From: Serilophus lunatus
Lineage: Eukaryota > Chordata > Aves > Passeriformes > Eurylaimidae
Assembly: GCA_013399895.1 (NCBI GenBank)
Contig: VXBA01001255.1
Span: forward strand, 744,001-808,000
Direction: 5' to 3'
Length of the DNA stretch: 64,000 nt
Made by a program: the position numbers and the translations under genes. This document shows positions 25,800 to 39,400 of this stretch, piece after piece (position 1 is the stretch's first letter; every line of letters starts with the position of its first letter). The notes under the pieces are model-generated. The model saw only the letters and a list, made by a program, of their open reading frames with translations. It had not been told where the DNA came from and made no database searches.

Positions 25800-28700
25800 A
25801 AATTAATGTTCAATACCATATGACCAGAGACCATGTGGAAAGAGAAGCCATTAATAAAAAGACAGTAAAAATGTAAGTTGGAAACGAGAGTTTTAAGCCA
25901 GGTAGTGGTCAGCAATGCACTAGATGGATGCAAGTGAAAGTCAATCTGATTGCTGTTGAGCTGTGTCTAGAACTGTGAAGTCAAAGCCAAGATATGATAA
26001 TAGGAATTGTGCAGGTTGCCTGTAGTTACATGGAAAAACTAAAATTTGCTTCTGATGCTCATAGTGAAAGCTTGGTTTTAATCAAGTTCTAGCAATAGTG
26101 TGAATCAGCTCATGGAAGCTGGTTCTGTTACTAGTTATAAATAAGTTCTCTTCAGCTGCAGTGCATGGATATAAAACTGCATCAGAATTTACTTGCATTT
26201 ACATCTTTTATGTGCCAATATTATTTTTTTCATGAACTGATTTATGAATTTATCTGGTTGAGTAGAGTGAAAATGGTAACAACCAGCTGATGCAACTTGC
26301 TCTGGGACACAATTGCCTGAAGACACAATGCCTGAGTGCACAATTCCTAAGATGCTGATCAACCTTAGCTCATAAAAACTTGCCAGGATTTAATAGTATT
26401 TTTAAGGAGTAACTGTGAAACAAGAACAAACAAAAAAGAAAACAAACAACAACACCTAATTCACAAGAACACAAGAAGTTCTATGCAGAAACAGTAAATC
26501 TGTGCTGCATTTCTGCAGAACTTGGCTAAAAGATTTGAGATTCGTTGGTGTCACACCAAAACTCAGATAATCCATTCATTATTTATTGCTATTTTACACA
26601 GTGAAGGATTTCCATCAGCCATCTAATAAGACTGCTAAATTAATGATCATGTGCAAGACTTTGCCAAAGATTTACTTGCTTTATGCTTAGTAAACTTTCT
26701 CAGTCTTCATAAGCTCAATGCTTTCTTCTTATATGACCCTGACAGTACTCCTATTTCTAAGAGATTTATGCCTTGTAAATAATCTTTATTGGTGGTACAA
26801 TAGAGTCTGCTCAAAATCTCTGACAAACTTTCTTCTAGACAGAACAGCAACACTGTCAGGTTAGAGTCTTCTGACATTACTTCTCTCCTCAGACAACATC
26901 TTTTGAACATTGAAAGTCAGATGAAGAAATATAAAATGTGTTTATACCTACTTTTTTGAGATATTTTTATTTTAGGGAACCTAAGCATGATTGTTGAAAG
27001 CTGATGTTTGCAATATTAACTCCTCCAAAGGTGGATGATTAAAGTAAATGTTGCTATAAATAATCTCCATATGAGAGAATGCCAGGATTAGAGAAAGAAT
27101 AACAAGAACCAAGACGTAATATATGCACATATGCACATATGTAATGTAACTAATGGCATAATGGAAAGTAAACTTTATAATTCTACACTCCTTTCTCAGG
27201 ACAGAAAAGTGAAAAATGTTAGAATATACTAAAATAGGTATAGTTGATACTTATGATGTGAAGCTTATATGTTTATATACATATTTATTTACACAACATG
27301 TACATAAGAACAGACATTAAATTTGGAGAAGTCAAATAAAACACAACAGATAGACAAAAGGCATGGCTGATTTCATGGCTGATGGGAAGATTTCCCTGTA
27401 GCTCTGAATCAGTCTGAGGTTGTTAGAGCATAAACACCCAATCTCTTTTCAGGTCATGAATGAAGGCTGGAGGGTTGAAGGAAAACTTCCAAACATGGAA
27501 AAAATAAATTAAGTTGACCAAAACAGAATGAAATTCTAGGGTAAACGTCAAACTTTCTGTCCCATCAAGCGTATCACACACACTTGCCACAGGACTCTGT
27601 ATCTCTTGCTGCAGATTTTGGAAATGTTACAGCCTGGGGTAAAAACTTTCAGTAGGATGAACAATAACTGAGCAATTGTCTTTAAGGTTTGCCAGCCAGC
27701 CAGATTTGCCTTCAGCAATGTGTACAGGGACCTCTAACTTACTTGTGACTGTTCCTATCTCTTCAGCTTTACAGTTTCCCTTTTAGCAGCTGGACCTCTC
27801 TCTTTTGAATTTCAGCCTAATTAGGCTACGGGATTTTGGCAAGCTCTGTTCATTGCTATTATTGCAAATGAGCCTTGGTGTACTGCAGAAGACTGTCCAA
27901 GTCAGAGAAGGGAATATTTGCTATATTTTCTTTACTGGAAATTTTACAGGCTTCCTACGGTCTTTTAAGATTGGCTCAACTAGTAGATCCCCTTAGCCTC
28001 TTAGGCTGAAACGGGCTGGTCACCTTTATGTTTTTGGAAGCCTTGTTGAACATCTGGGCAGGGAACTAGCTTGATAATTTTATGGTATTCACTTTCCAGA
28101 GAAAAATCACAATCCGAATGGATTTAGACACATTCAGTATAGCTGAAAATTAGAATCCAGGTGGTGATAGAGTATCCATAGTATTGACCTAGGTGTACCA
28201 GGAGCACCTCCTGCCAACATTGGATCAAATTTGTGCCAAAATTCTCTTTGAACCCTGAACAGAACTGAAGGTGGACAGATGCGTGGAGTACCAACAAAAT
28301 GGCAACAGGAAGCCAGTTAGGATGTCTTTGATTACCTATTGGAGAAGGCTCTTTACTGAAAAAAAAATCTGTTTCTCAAAACAAAATCTAGTCTATCATC
28401 TGAACACAATTATGTGGCCTTTAATAAAACCCTCTAATTGCAATCATACTAAGATTTACCTAAAGCAGAATCAGACAACATAAAAAACACCTTGAGCTTT
28501 ACTCCAGTAGATTATGGTTTTGTTCTTAATAAAGAATGAGACTAAGAACCTTTTCAACATGAGTGCAAGTGGTAGCAAAAAAAAAAAAAAAAAGTCATTC
28601 TGCAGAATTCATTACATTCCCTTATTAGTCTATTATTCTAGTTTGTAAAAAATTCACCTTGTATTTACCCAAGACAGTATATAATAAAGCAAGTGTATAG

Positions 28701-31700
28701 CATCACAGTGTATGGCTTTGCTTAGTGAAGTCATTTTGTTTTTTAAATACTGTCATAGTAGTTTGAATCAGTCTGTTGGCCACTTCAGCCCATCAAAGAT
28801 TCTAATACTTCTGTCCCTTAAAACCCTGCCTCATTAACTTGCCATATTTGCATATAAGGGAACTCATCAATTCATGTAGCTCAAAATAAGAGTCACACTT
28901 TCATGACAGATCATTCAGAGAAGGTATTTATGTATAGTAAGTGGGAATACAGACAAATAAACTCTGAGTACCCACGAGGGAGAGCTGCTTGGAACAGCTG
29001 TAACTTGATTATTAAAAAAATAAAATTTAATGGGTATAGAAACATAAAAGCCACAAAGACTGGAGTTTCTTTATGCACAAACAAACATTGGCAGCCTTGA
29101 CGATAATGAATGGCCTTCCATGCCTAATCTGTTCTGTTTAACAGGTGGTATTTCATACTCAGACTTCATCAATGGGATAATTTTCTTGTTAAAGAAAATA
29201 GATATTATCTTAACAAATAAATGGTACTTCCATGCATAACTGGCTTAGTAGGCTAAGCAGCAAGGGTGTAATCTTGGCATTATCAATGCAATACACACTT
29301 ACTTGCATAGTGTATGAGAAAGGCTGTCATGGGCTGCATAAAGGAAAGTTTCCAAATGGATAAGCTCTTATGTTCCCAGGTAGGTGTTCAGCAGCGAGCT
29401 AATCTAGTGATGCAGAAGGCTAAATCTTCATCCAAGAACACTGTATTTTAACTGAATGGGATTAGAAGAAATATAGAACAAATTTTAAAGTCATTTGCAG
29501 TATTTTGCACCATCTGTAAATCCAAATTAAACTTACAAATGTTTTGTTGACAAACATACTAAAAAAGAGTCAGTTTCTTTCCAGAAAGTTTACTTTCTGA
29601 ATATGCAGTAAAAACCATTAAAAAAAAAATTGGTGTACCTTGAAGCTGCAAGAAATATGTGTAAACTGAACCCAGATCTACTGAACGCTGTTCTTGCCTT
29701 ATAAGAGCAGAATAGTTTTTTCCTGCCAATACACTAAGTGCTGTATTTTGATGGAAATTATTGTATATGATGCAGACTCAGACTCAAAAAACTTTGCAGA
29801 ACTGTGCTTAGAGCTCATAGAGTAAGAAGTTTAACCGAAAGGATCACTCATCCACTTGTTTCCAAGTTTCAGATGTCTCAAAACATTTTTCTAAAGAGAG
29901 AGGTCCTTTTGTGACTACTGATTGTAAATAAATATTCACAACTTCTGAAAAGTTTCAGAAGGAAATATCCTTTTCATTTCATGTTGCTTTGCTGTCTGCT
30001 CTCTGACAAGCAATAACATCATGCTTGAAAAGCTCAGTGATCCCCCAAATACCTAGATAATCCCATGAGCTAGTTGCAACTGGCCACGTGATCCTCCCAC
30101 AGTGGTGGCTGACATTCATAGAGGTCTTCAAAGTCCAGCAGCCAGAACTCAGTGCTCCTGATACAAAAGCCCCTTCCCTATTTAACACTTCTTTTGCCAC
30201 AACATCACCCACCCACCAGCTCAGTTTACACGGGCTTTTTTTGTTGTTTTTAGAAAAATTGGAGTCGGCAATCTTAACAGTTGCTTATAAAGCTACTTGC
30301 ATGTACTTGCCAGAACAACCAGTTGCTTCTGTTATCCATCACTGAGCTCATTGGTTTTAGCTAATCTTCTGCATTAAAACTGCTGATGAAAATCCAGCAG
30401 TTGCCAGGGAATAAACATTAGGAAGAAAGCTGAGTAGTTTTATGCCATGTGTTGAAAAATAAGGAGAAACTTGGACAGAACTATGCATATGTAAGAGAAC
30501 TAACTCTGCAGAGATGGCACATGGATGCATCATGCATGTGTCATAAAAGAAGTTTTGTCAGACTGCATTTATTCTCAGAAGAGGAACATTAAGAAACACT
30601 TTTTTCCAAGGGTATTATGAGGAGTGGTGATTCAATTTGACATAAATAGGTAGAATAAAACCAGAGACTGATCATTAGTATAATGACCGTTACCGGAAAT
30701 CAATTACTGCTCAGTCTGCATTTTCATTGCAAGGTTGTCTCATTCTAGTAATGGGGACTGAAAACCCAAGAAGTCTAAAGTAATTGAAAATAAACAAGTA
30801 CTGTCATTAGCTGATTATTTTTTTCTTGTTCAAACCTGAAAGATTGGTTTTCTTATTTGACTGGAACTTCAAGGAGAAATTAGGAGGGAAAAGAAAAAAA
30901 AAAAAAAGCTAAAATCAAAAGATAGCATAAGCCCATCCTTAGTGGAAGTCAGTCATGATTTAAGATGTTACCAATTTATGAATTGTTGTCTTCCTTCATA
31001 ATAGAATTACATGCAGTTTCCTTGTGTTCTACCAAAAATAGAAACTATATGATATTCAGCATATGTGTTTTAGTTTTTGAAGATGATCAGAAAAGAGTGG
31101 AGAAAAAAACACATGTGGAGGATATTTTTCAAGTTTATAATGTAGAAGTGTTAACTTCTAAGAAGATATTATTGTTGCATTCCTTAAAATTGTGGAAGTG
31201 AGTGTTTTTGCTCTATGTTTTATGTTACTTTTTCAGATCAGACACTTCAAGGGAGAAAAAGGTTCTATTAAGTAAAATTCCTATTGCTTCTACACACAAA
31301 GGCTGTAAAAAGAAACCTAGGCTTTTAGCTGCTTTGCTCCTCTTCACACTGTCAGAAATGAAATTTTGATTATCATGAAAATAGAAAACTTTTATACTAA
31401 AATAATTATTGTACTAAAAGAAGTACAATTGTGTGCTTTTATGTTTTGGTAGGAAAGAAGACATTGTAGGTTTTTACATGCACTCAAAACATTGCTTATT
31501 CATTCCATACACATACACACATGTGCACAGATTAGACTTGTTTTGTCTTTAGTCAGGTAAAGGGATACAGCATCTGCCTCCCACCCAGTTTTGCACATTA
31601 TCCATTGTTACCTCAGCTTTAAGGATGAAGAAAGGAACAACTCTATCACTTGCTATGAAAGCAGCTGAATATACTACAGTCCCAAAGGCAAAAAAGTCAC

Positions 31701-31980
31701 TTCAGCACTTCCCAACAGAGCAGTTAATAACAGGCAATACTCCCCCAGTTCCCTTCATTTTCAGGAGACTGCAGATATCTCCCCGAGCCACCAAATCAAT
31801 ACCTTCTTCTCCACTGCGCCAGTTCCACACCACACAGGGGGGGTGTTATGCCCAGCATGGGTCTAGGAGGTTATTGCCAACATCAAGCGAGAAAAGTCTA
31901 ATTAATTCATCTCTGAGGCCACAACGTAAATTAAGGACTGGCTCAGTTTGACTGAATGCCCTTGGAAACACAACTGTCTC
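25800..31980. other. Unique DNA, no gene recognised
   Basis: A runs lie at 28577-28593 and 30894-30907, and a small ATATGCACATATGCACATAT repeat near 27120. Candidate frames (28271-28483, 30088-30345, 31625-31951) show no known domain, and some overlap frames on the other strand. Nothing indicates a retrocopy ending in these A runs. Confidence 0.6.
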
Positions 31981-31989
31981 TCTTTCCTT

Positions 31990-32410
31990 CGTGTGCTCTC
32001 AGCAGTCGCTGGAGAAGAGCCCACCCTTGCCATGTGCTGGTGTCCCACACGATGCCGAGGTGGTGGCTCGGTAGGTCCCTTTTGCAGTCTCAGTTTCACT
32101 TTCTCAAGGTTCTGTGTGGGATTGGCCAGTTCCCGCCCTCCTTTCCTGTGTTTTCTGGGCAGGAGGGCTCATGAGAAATTGAGGAAAAGAAGCTGCAAAA
32201 AGCGCGTCCCCTGCCCTCGGCCCGAGGGGTCCCTCAGCGGGGAGGGCACTTTGAAGTCTCTGGGGTGAAATGGGGGCTCCTGCCGCCCTGCCCCAAAGCC
32301 CCTGCGCCTCGCAAGCCCGGCCAGAGATCCCAACTGGGCATGGCCTGACCCCGGCCCTGGCCCAGGCCTTTTCCCCGACCCTCCACCAGTCTGGGAGTCG
32401 GGGAAACAAA
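31990..32410. promoter_or_regulatory. Isolated GC-rich, CpG-containing block
   Basis: I count 18 CpG between 31990 and 32400, clearly richer than the AT-rich neighbourhood, with the highest GC from about 32130 to 32400. Because GC is so high, the observed/expected CpG ratio by eye is below the classical 0.6 island cutoff. Visible motifs are an inverted CCAAT box (ATTGG, 32121-32125), TTTCCCCGAC (32370-32379) inverted as GTCGGGGAAA (32397-32406), and a downstream TATA-like CATAAAAGG (32494-32502). The block could be an unannotated promoter, a decayed CpG island or a GC-rich solo LTR. Long frames on both strands here (such as 32104-32562 reverse) follow from GC richness and lack any recognisable domain. 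Confidence 0.4.
32370..32406. repeat. 10-bp perfect inverted repeat, 17-bp spacer
   Basis: TTTCCCCGAC at 32370-32379 is the reverse complement of GTCGGGGAAA at 32397-32406. It could form a stem-loop or two opposed half-sites within the GC-rich block. Confidence 0.8.
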
Positions 32411-33165
32411 ATGGGGAGAAAAGTTGTTTTTCTTGTTCTCCTCTCCAGCCCCCATGCCATGACAGGGATGCTTGTGTTATCTGTGAGAGCTGGCATAAAA
32501 GGAGACAGAATGGCATGGGATGTCTGTTGGAGATTAGATGTGAATGCAAAAAGCAGACGCAAAATATACAGAAAGCCCTTGATGGAGAAAACATCACAGT
32601 TTACTGTCTGAAACTCAACTTTTATCCAGTGCTACTGTTGTTTTCATTTTGGGGGTTTTTGAGGGGCTTTTTATATTTTTTTTTAAACTTGAATTTCTTT
32701 TAAATCAGTTTCAAATTCAAAGTAGCTTATTAGACAAACATGCTCATGGGTTTCCAGCCTGTCTGTAGTGATTAACTAGGACAGCAGAGTCAGGGCTAGG
32801 ACAGGGAGCCCCTGGTGACCACCTGAACCTAGCTCTCTTATCCCATTCAGATGTTAATGGGGTGTTCGGGCATCTAATCTGTACTCCAATATCATGTTGG
32901 CAAATCAAAATGCCTTGTGACAACAGGAATACCCCATGGTATTAGTGATTTCCAAAATGTCTCATTAGATCTTTGTAGTTGTGTAAATTAAACAGGGTCA
33001 GGTCTGGCAGAAGCAGACATGGCTCCCCTGAATGCTGAGTGCCTGCAGTTGCAGAAGCAAGGCTGGAATGGAACATCTTTGCAGACATTTTTCAGGTTCC
33101 AGAGCTGCCTTTTCCACATCAGATAGAGTGAATGCAGGCACTGAACATGTCCATGTGAAGGGTCC
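32411..33165. other. Unique DNA, no gene recognised
   Basis: There is a T/G-rich stretch at about 32639-32690. The TATA-like CATAAAAGG at 32494 is the only promoter-like cue. No exon is recognised. Confidence 0.55.
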
Positions 33166-33231
33166 GGTGCTCAAGGCTCATGAGCAGCTGAGGGAACTTG
33201 GGTTGCTTAGCCTAGCAAAAGGGAGGCAGGA
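33166..33231 (+). mobile_element. CR1 LINE fragment, sense, lacking its 3' end
   Basis: TCAAGGCTCATGAGCAGCTG, AGGGAACTTGGGTTGCTTAG and CCTAGCAAAAGGGAGGCAGG match the avian CR1 block 'ctgatgagcagctgagggaactggggttgttcagcctggagaaaaggaggctcagg'. CR1 copies normally lose the 5' side and keep the 3' tail. Here the 3' part is missing and a tandem array begins 17 bp later. Confidence 0.8.
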
Positions 33232-33247
33232 ACAGGTTTGACAATGT

Positions 33248-33428
33248 CAATGTTTGAACTGGTCGGAACTGGTTTAGACCAGTTTTAACCAGTTTGAATG
33301 TGTTTGAACCAGTTTAGACCAATTTTAACCATTTAGACCAGTTAGAACTGTTCACAATGGGTTTAGACCAGTCTGAACCAGTTACAACTGTTTTAGACCG
33401 GTTTGAACTGGTCTAAACCAGTTCAAAT
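33248..33428 (+). repeat. 10-bp-period minisatellite of AACCAGTT/AACTGGTT units
   Basis: About 17-18 units of ACCAGTTTGA-like sequence run in near-constant 10-bp register, for example ACTGGTTTAG, ACCAGTTTTA, ACCAGTTTGA, ACCAGTTTAG, ACCAGTCTGA, ACCGGTTTGA and ACTGGTCTAA. There is a single 1-bp register slip near 33330. The core is nearly self-complementary (ACTGG versus CCAGT), so units also read as inverted repeats, such as GAACTGGTCTAAACCAGTTC at the end. AACCAGTT and AACCGGTT resemble the Grainyhead-like (GRHL) binding core. Binding is inference. Confidence 0.85.
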
Positions 33429-36400
33429 GTCACAAATTTGATCTCTGACAATAATTTACTATCATAGCACAGGAAAATAAAATGGTTTTGTTGCCTACAT
33501 AGGATTTTGTCATTCTTCAGCAGAAATGTACTCCAATTGGAATAGCTAGCTCAGTCCTGACAACGGAGTGTTTGCTAGGGTCCCATTGTTCCCTCTTCTG
33601 TAATTGCATAACCTTTCCTTTCTTTTCTCTTGGGAAAGGGAAGAGCATGCTGAATTGTATGGTGCCTGTAGAAGGACATTTTTCATAACTCTCCATTTAG
33701 TAACTAAGGGCTCAGCAAAGTTGGAGATAAAAATTCCAGGGTTGGTGTATTACTGATGTTCCACCAAGTAGGCAAGCAGCTTGACAAGGTAAATGGTCTT
33801 GTGCCTTGGCTGTGCTGCTAAAGATAGAAAAGAAACTTCTCCAGAAAAAATGGGAATGTCCTGCTGAAAGTGGCTACCTCAGCAGCAAGTCATCATGAAA
33901 GATGAGTCCTTTCCTCTTGTCAACAAAATGAATAGTGCAGGTAGCTTGGTTTAAAAGGGACTTTGCACCATAAGATGAAAGATTTTCCAGTTGAGAGACC
34001 CAATTAACAGAGGTGACCAAACCATTTAATATACTTTGAACATGGATCATCTGTTTCCCTTTTAAATGAGTTGACAGGTAATTAACTAAAAAACCACTCA
34101 TTTTCTATCAATGTGTAGATTGTGACTTGGTAAAGTTCATGTTTTAAATTAAGAAATAGATTTGATGATGACATCATGAAGTGCAATCTAGACTAACGCA
34201 CTCAATTCCCCAACTCAGGCCAGAATTTTGCTCGAAGGATGAATCTGAATTTTGGCATCTTCTTTTAAATGGAGAAGAAAGATGTGAAATTCAAGTCAAT
34301 AGCATAACTTTTACTGAGCTTTGTAGGTGCATGGATCCATCTGCCAGAGGAAGGCCAGCTTCATTTCAAGCTAAGAATAAAGGTAGGTATATTAAAATAG
34401 GAAACCTCTAACAGCTCTGAAGTTTGCTTTTCTGATCACCATGCCACAATTTTACTTGTTCAAATTTAATATGAATAAGACTGGATATTTTCACTGAAAG
34501 TAGCTTGACTTTGTTTTTGAGAATATCACTCAGAACTTCCCAGGCCTGAAGTTTTGTCTGGCAGTTCCTGAAAGATTTTTCATATCTCCATGCATTAAGT
34601 CAGAAAATTCATGGAAGGACCAGCAGAGTAGTCTCCTGTCCAAAGATGGGAAGCTCCTGTGAAAGCTAGGATGTGTTTGAGACAAGCATGGAAAACATTT
34701 TGTTAAATAAAAGAAAGAAAAAGTAATTTCAGAATCTGGGAAGAGTCTGTATTAATTTTTTTTTTTCAAAGTTAGAGCAGAATACCTCATATATTTGTCA
34801 ATACTGAACAAGGAGGGGAACACCCCAAATGTCTGCTAGAATTGAACATTACATATGAATTTATTAGAAGCTTTCATTCCTTGAATCAAGTGAGCTCTCT
34901 CAGTGGCTTGATTTTCCAGATTTTACTGTCTTTCACATCTCTTGCTGGTAGAGACATGGGAATATCTGCAACTTCAGCTGACTCAGAAAAGTGCATTTAG
35001 TACATTACAGTAATGGCTTTCTTGGCAATTGTGTTCTGTTTTGTTGGGTTTTGTGGGTTTGTTTGTTGGGTTTTTTTTAATCAGTTTTTCAGGAAAGAGC
35101 TTAGCTGTAAAAGCAAGTATATCTATTGCACTTATTACTGTGTGAAACAGACAAGAAATATCCTGCCCATCTGCTGGACTGGCACTTGCAAAATGCCACC
35201 TAGGAAACTTGGTACAACATCAGTACAATGAAGGTGTGCTTGTTTCTGGGACCTGTGGATATTAAGACTTTACTTGTCTACTACTGCATTGTTCAGCAAC
35301 TTAAAGTACATCAACGAGGAAGAGGAGCTTTGCATAAACAGAGCACCATGCACTGTGAGGACAAATCCTAGAGAAAATGATCTCTTGAGGACAAGCATCA
35401 TAATACCAATCCATTTGCTTTGATTTTTTCTATGGAAGTGCAAGGTGCAGAAAAATAACACAAAATGTTGGGTTCTAGTCTGAATATACTAGAGCTGCAC
35501 TGGACAGTAGACTGTACTGAGGATTCTGTTTTCTTGCTAGACAAAATGGAAGAAGTTTTTGGTTGGGTTAATATTTCAAATAGTAAGAGAGTGTTGTCAT
35601 TCACCTCATACCACATTAGCCTGGCTACAGCTAAAGCCCTAGCAAGCAGTATAGCTATGATAGGACATACAATCTTTCACAGAATCGCCTATTGTGGAAA
35701 AGCACAATGAGATACAATTGGTAGATCCAGCTAACAGAAGTTTAGACTAAGAATAAATTATAGATTTTTATGGTGAGGGTGGTTAACAGGTAGATCAATT
35801 GACAGAGGAAATACAGCAGCTTTTCAAGTACTAGGAGTCTCTAAATCAAAACTAAGTGCCTGGAAAATGCTATAATCATAAGAATTAGAATTAAAAAAGA
35901 GTGTTCCACATAAAATTGGAATGTTTGCTTTGCATACAGTAGCTAAAATGGTCCTTTATGGGTTTAAAACACACACATGTTTAAGAGGAATCTTATTATG
36001 GGTCCTTTTTTTAGCAGAAGGGATATTTAAACTGCCCTTAAACTATGTATTTCAACATTGGGATGGCCCACATAGACTCCTTCTTTTGCTTCAGCTAATG
36101 AGCTGCTCTTGCTTAATCCAAAGCAGTCATTCTGCTGGCTCTGGCCTTGACAAACTGCAAGGCGTTTAGAAAACCATCTCTCCTGATGTTCAGATGGGTT
36201 TCAGTGTCCTGTTTCCTGAAGCCTATTAAAAATTTGATGGCTAAATTAACTTGCTACCTCTTGTGGAGGAAATAATGGAATAAATACTTCCAACTAAGCT
36301 GTGCACATCACCACCTTATGTTCTCTCTCACACTTTTTCCTTTGCCACTCAAAAAGAAATCGGAATCTGGCCAGATAGGTCTGTAGCAACAAGCCCTGTA

Positions 36401-39400
36401 GCAGACAATTCCTGAAAACAAGAAAGGGCATCCCTGCTTGGCAGTATGATTTCTCATCTCTATCAATGCAGTTTAAAGCCAGCTTGATCTTTCTCACTCA
36501 CCCCATGGCCATTTAACTGTTTTGAATTGTTGCAAGTTGCTTCAGTAAGCCAGGTTTTCTAGAAGAATGTGTGTTGCCAAATGTATTCAAAGAAACTGCA
36601 GAATATTCTGAAAGACACTAGGCAGAAATAAAGGCAGTGGGAGGTCTGTATTTGACTCCCTGGTTTAGAAATCTGCTGGACCATAAACTTACAATCATCT
36701 CCCCGTAAGTTTTCATTCAGACTGAAATCTGTCCAGTCTATCATGCAGAAGAATATTTGGCATGAGCAAGGGGGTTTCTGCCTACCTGTGAGGATTTCAT
36801 CGTGTACAGAAATGAGGGAAATCTACTAATGCGTTAATGAGCAATGTAAATAAAACTGAGGATAAAAGATAAAGCCAGGCTTTCTAATTATTTCAGTGCT
36901 TCATGATGATCAGGTCCCAAAATGAAAATTACTTACAAATTAAGTGTTACTGCCTTGCACCAAAACAAAATTTTGGATCTCAAACATCCAAAGTTCAAGG
37001 TCTCCTCAAAATTTCAGATAGTTTAGCACTCCTTAGGCTGGTAAATTCAGAAAGCCTTTCCACAGTAGAAGATCCGTGAATGCAGTCATTACTTCCTGAA
37101 AACTGCAGGTAATGGGACTCTTCCAGTAAACTATTTTTCATCTTCATCTGGCTGCTATTCTGGTCCCAGTTGTGCTATTGCAGCTGCTGTAATAAAAAGT
37201 GAATGGATTGGGGGAAGATTTTTATTCCATAATATTGTATTCCAGCTCCAGTCTTGAGCTGAAATTTAAAGCGGTACCTAACTGCAGCCCTGATGCTCAT
37301 TTTATGACAGCACCGCACGTTACCACCCATCAGCTGACTGCAGATACATTAAGGTACCCCTAGGACTTCATAAAATGCAGTCATTTCATGAAGGTTGCTT
37401 ATAATTTTAAGAATTTAACTGTACTATAAGTGTAAATGTTTATTTGCTGTTGCTCAACTGATGATAACATGAAAGTAAGATCTTATGTCACAATAACTAA
37501 ACTTAGTGACAATAAACTTTCCTTCAGGTTCCAGTTTTGACCATTGACAGGAACAAGATACTGAGCTGGAGGTGCCTTTGGTTCAATAGTTTGAGTGCAC
37601 AGTGGAGTCAAGTCAGTTTGGCTACATCACAGGCACATACAAAGAAAGGAACTAAGACCACTTGTGAAAGGAAATATTATCTAGGAAAGGTGAAAAAGTC
37701 AACGTGAATTAATTTAAAGTTTCTAAGTAACCATCTGCTGTTCCATCTTATAATTTCCAGTTCTCTCTGCTGCAGGTCTGCCCTGGACTAGAGATCTCAT
37801 TTTGTTCTTCACATCTGTGATACTACTGCAGACAGAATTGTACTGCTCTCTCTATGCTGCTGGTCAGGGCAGGGGGTTTACTCTGTGCAAGAAGATGGGT
37901 TACAAATTTGTTGGGCTTCAGCAAGACCGCTATTGCTATTCTATAACAGCACCTGTTAAAGAAACATTAAGACAAATGGCTGTTTTGTAGAGAGGAAAAA
38001 GGGGAAGGCAATCCTCTCCATACTGCACCTCAGTCTATATTCTAATTGCTAAACCTAGCATAAAATTTCTAAGAAAGTCTTTTGGCCTCAATGAGAACTT
38101 CAATGCACGACTTGCAAAGTACAGTCTAAGGTTTGGAACTCTGCTATGAAAGGCAACAGGTCTCATCTTTCTGAGGAATCATCACCTCAAATGTTTAGCT
38201 TAAAGTCGTCACGGCACTCGTTACACAAACAACAGATTTTTGTTGCATGGGGACAGTATGGGAACACAGACTCTTTGCCCTTTTTGTGATATCACTGTGT
38301 GAAGTAGTGGTCCAGGTTAGCAAGTGAATTTTCCCCATATTTTTTAATGGTCTACCATAATTTGTGCTTAAAAGGCTCCAGATTCATTTTTCCAGATGCT
38401 TCAGGCTTGGCATTTATAGATGCTTTTATTTCTGCATTTTCAGATATTCTAGGACTCCCAGGCTGGTAAGTGTGGCTGAGATACTTAACCTCACTACCTC
38501 CCTTTATGTTTAAATTCATCCTCATCATTCTAAAAATTCACCAACATTAATCCAAAGAGCAGAAAAGAATAAAATTATCCTCTATCAGCTTATAGGAGAG
38601 AAAATCCTTTCTATCAGCTAAAAAGACCACACTATCTGGGCATTTGCCACCATCACAGTCCACTCTGGGGATTCAGAAAATATTATTTCCCCCTTTATTT
38701 CTTATCAGATCAGTTTTTAAAGGATTTGTATTAAACAACCAAGAGATTATATCGGTGCTAGGGGCTGTGTACATGCAAAACTGTCACCATGGAGAATCTA
38801 CAAGTGAAGTATGTCACAAAAAAAGCAGCTGGAGATGGTGTCAGATCTTTCATAATCTGGACATTGAGGTGGAATAAATTCACTCTTCTTCATTCCTTTA
38901 AGTGAAGTGGCAGCACCCATGATTTCAGGGCAACATTCAAGTAGAAGACCTTACTTTTAGAGAAAACCACTATCATGTATTCTAGGGGTACTAGCTGGTT
39001 CTAGGCATGGGAAAAAAATAAGGAGAAGCCTCCAGACACTGTCTAAAGGTCCCAACTACTCATGGAGGGGAGTTGAGTGGACATCTTCAAGGTGAGGGCA
39101 AGGGCAAAATTCGCCATGACCTCTGCTTCCTGGGGAGGTACATGGAGTGCAGTGCACAGTTCAGGCAAGAAACATCATGTTTACTTTTAATGTTTGTTTC
39201 TACTTAAAAAGCGAGAGAAGGAAATGGAAAATTATAGGTTATATATGTATTATTTTTAGAAATGTTATAATCAGAGTGAGCTATTATCAAAACTGAGAAG
39301 GGCTAAGACAGCCCAGAAAACCTGTTTTTCTTGGTCAGAAATTAGCTCACTAGAAAAAAAAACTTTGCTGTACCTGTCTGTCCCATATTCTGCCATAGAA

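Noticed and set aside
28577..28593. A runs (also 19965, 30894, 42168, 53765, 57072) as retrocopy or SINE tails
   Set aside because: No gene-like or SINE-like body precedes them and no flanking duplications were seen. They are read as plain homopolymers.
32104..32597. Reverse-strand frames of 152 and 142 codons in the GC-rich block
   Set aside because: High GC lowers stop frequency. Competing frames overlap on both strands and none has a recognisable domain or splice context.
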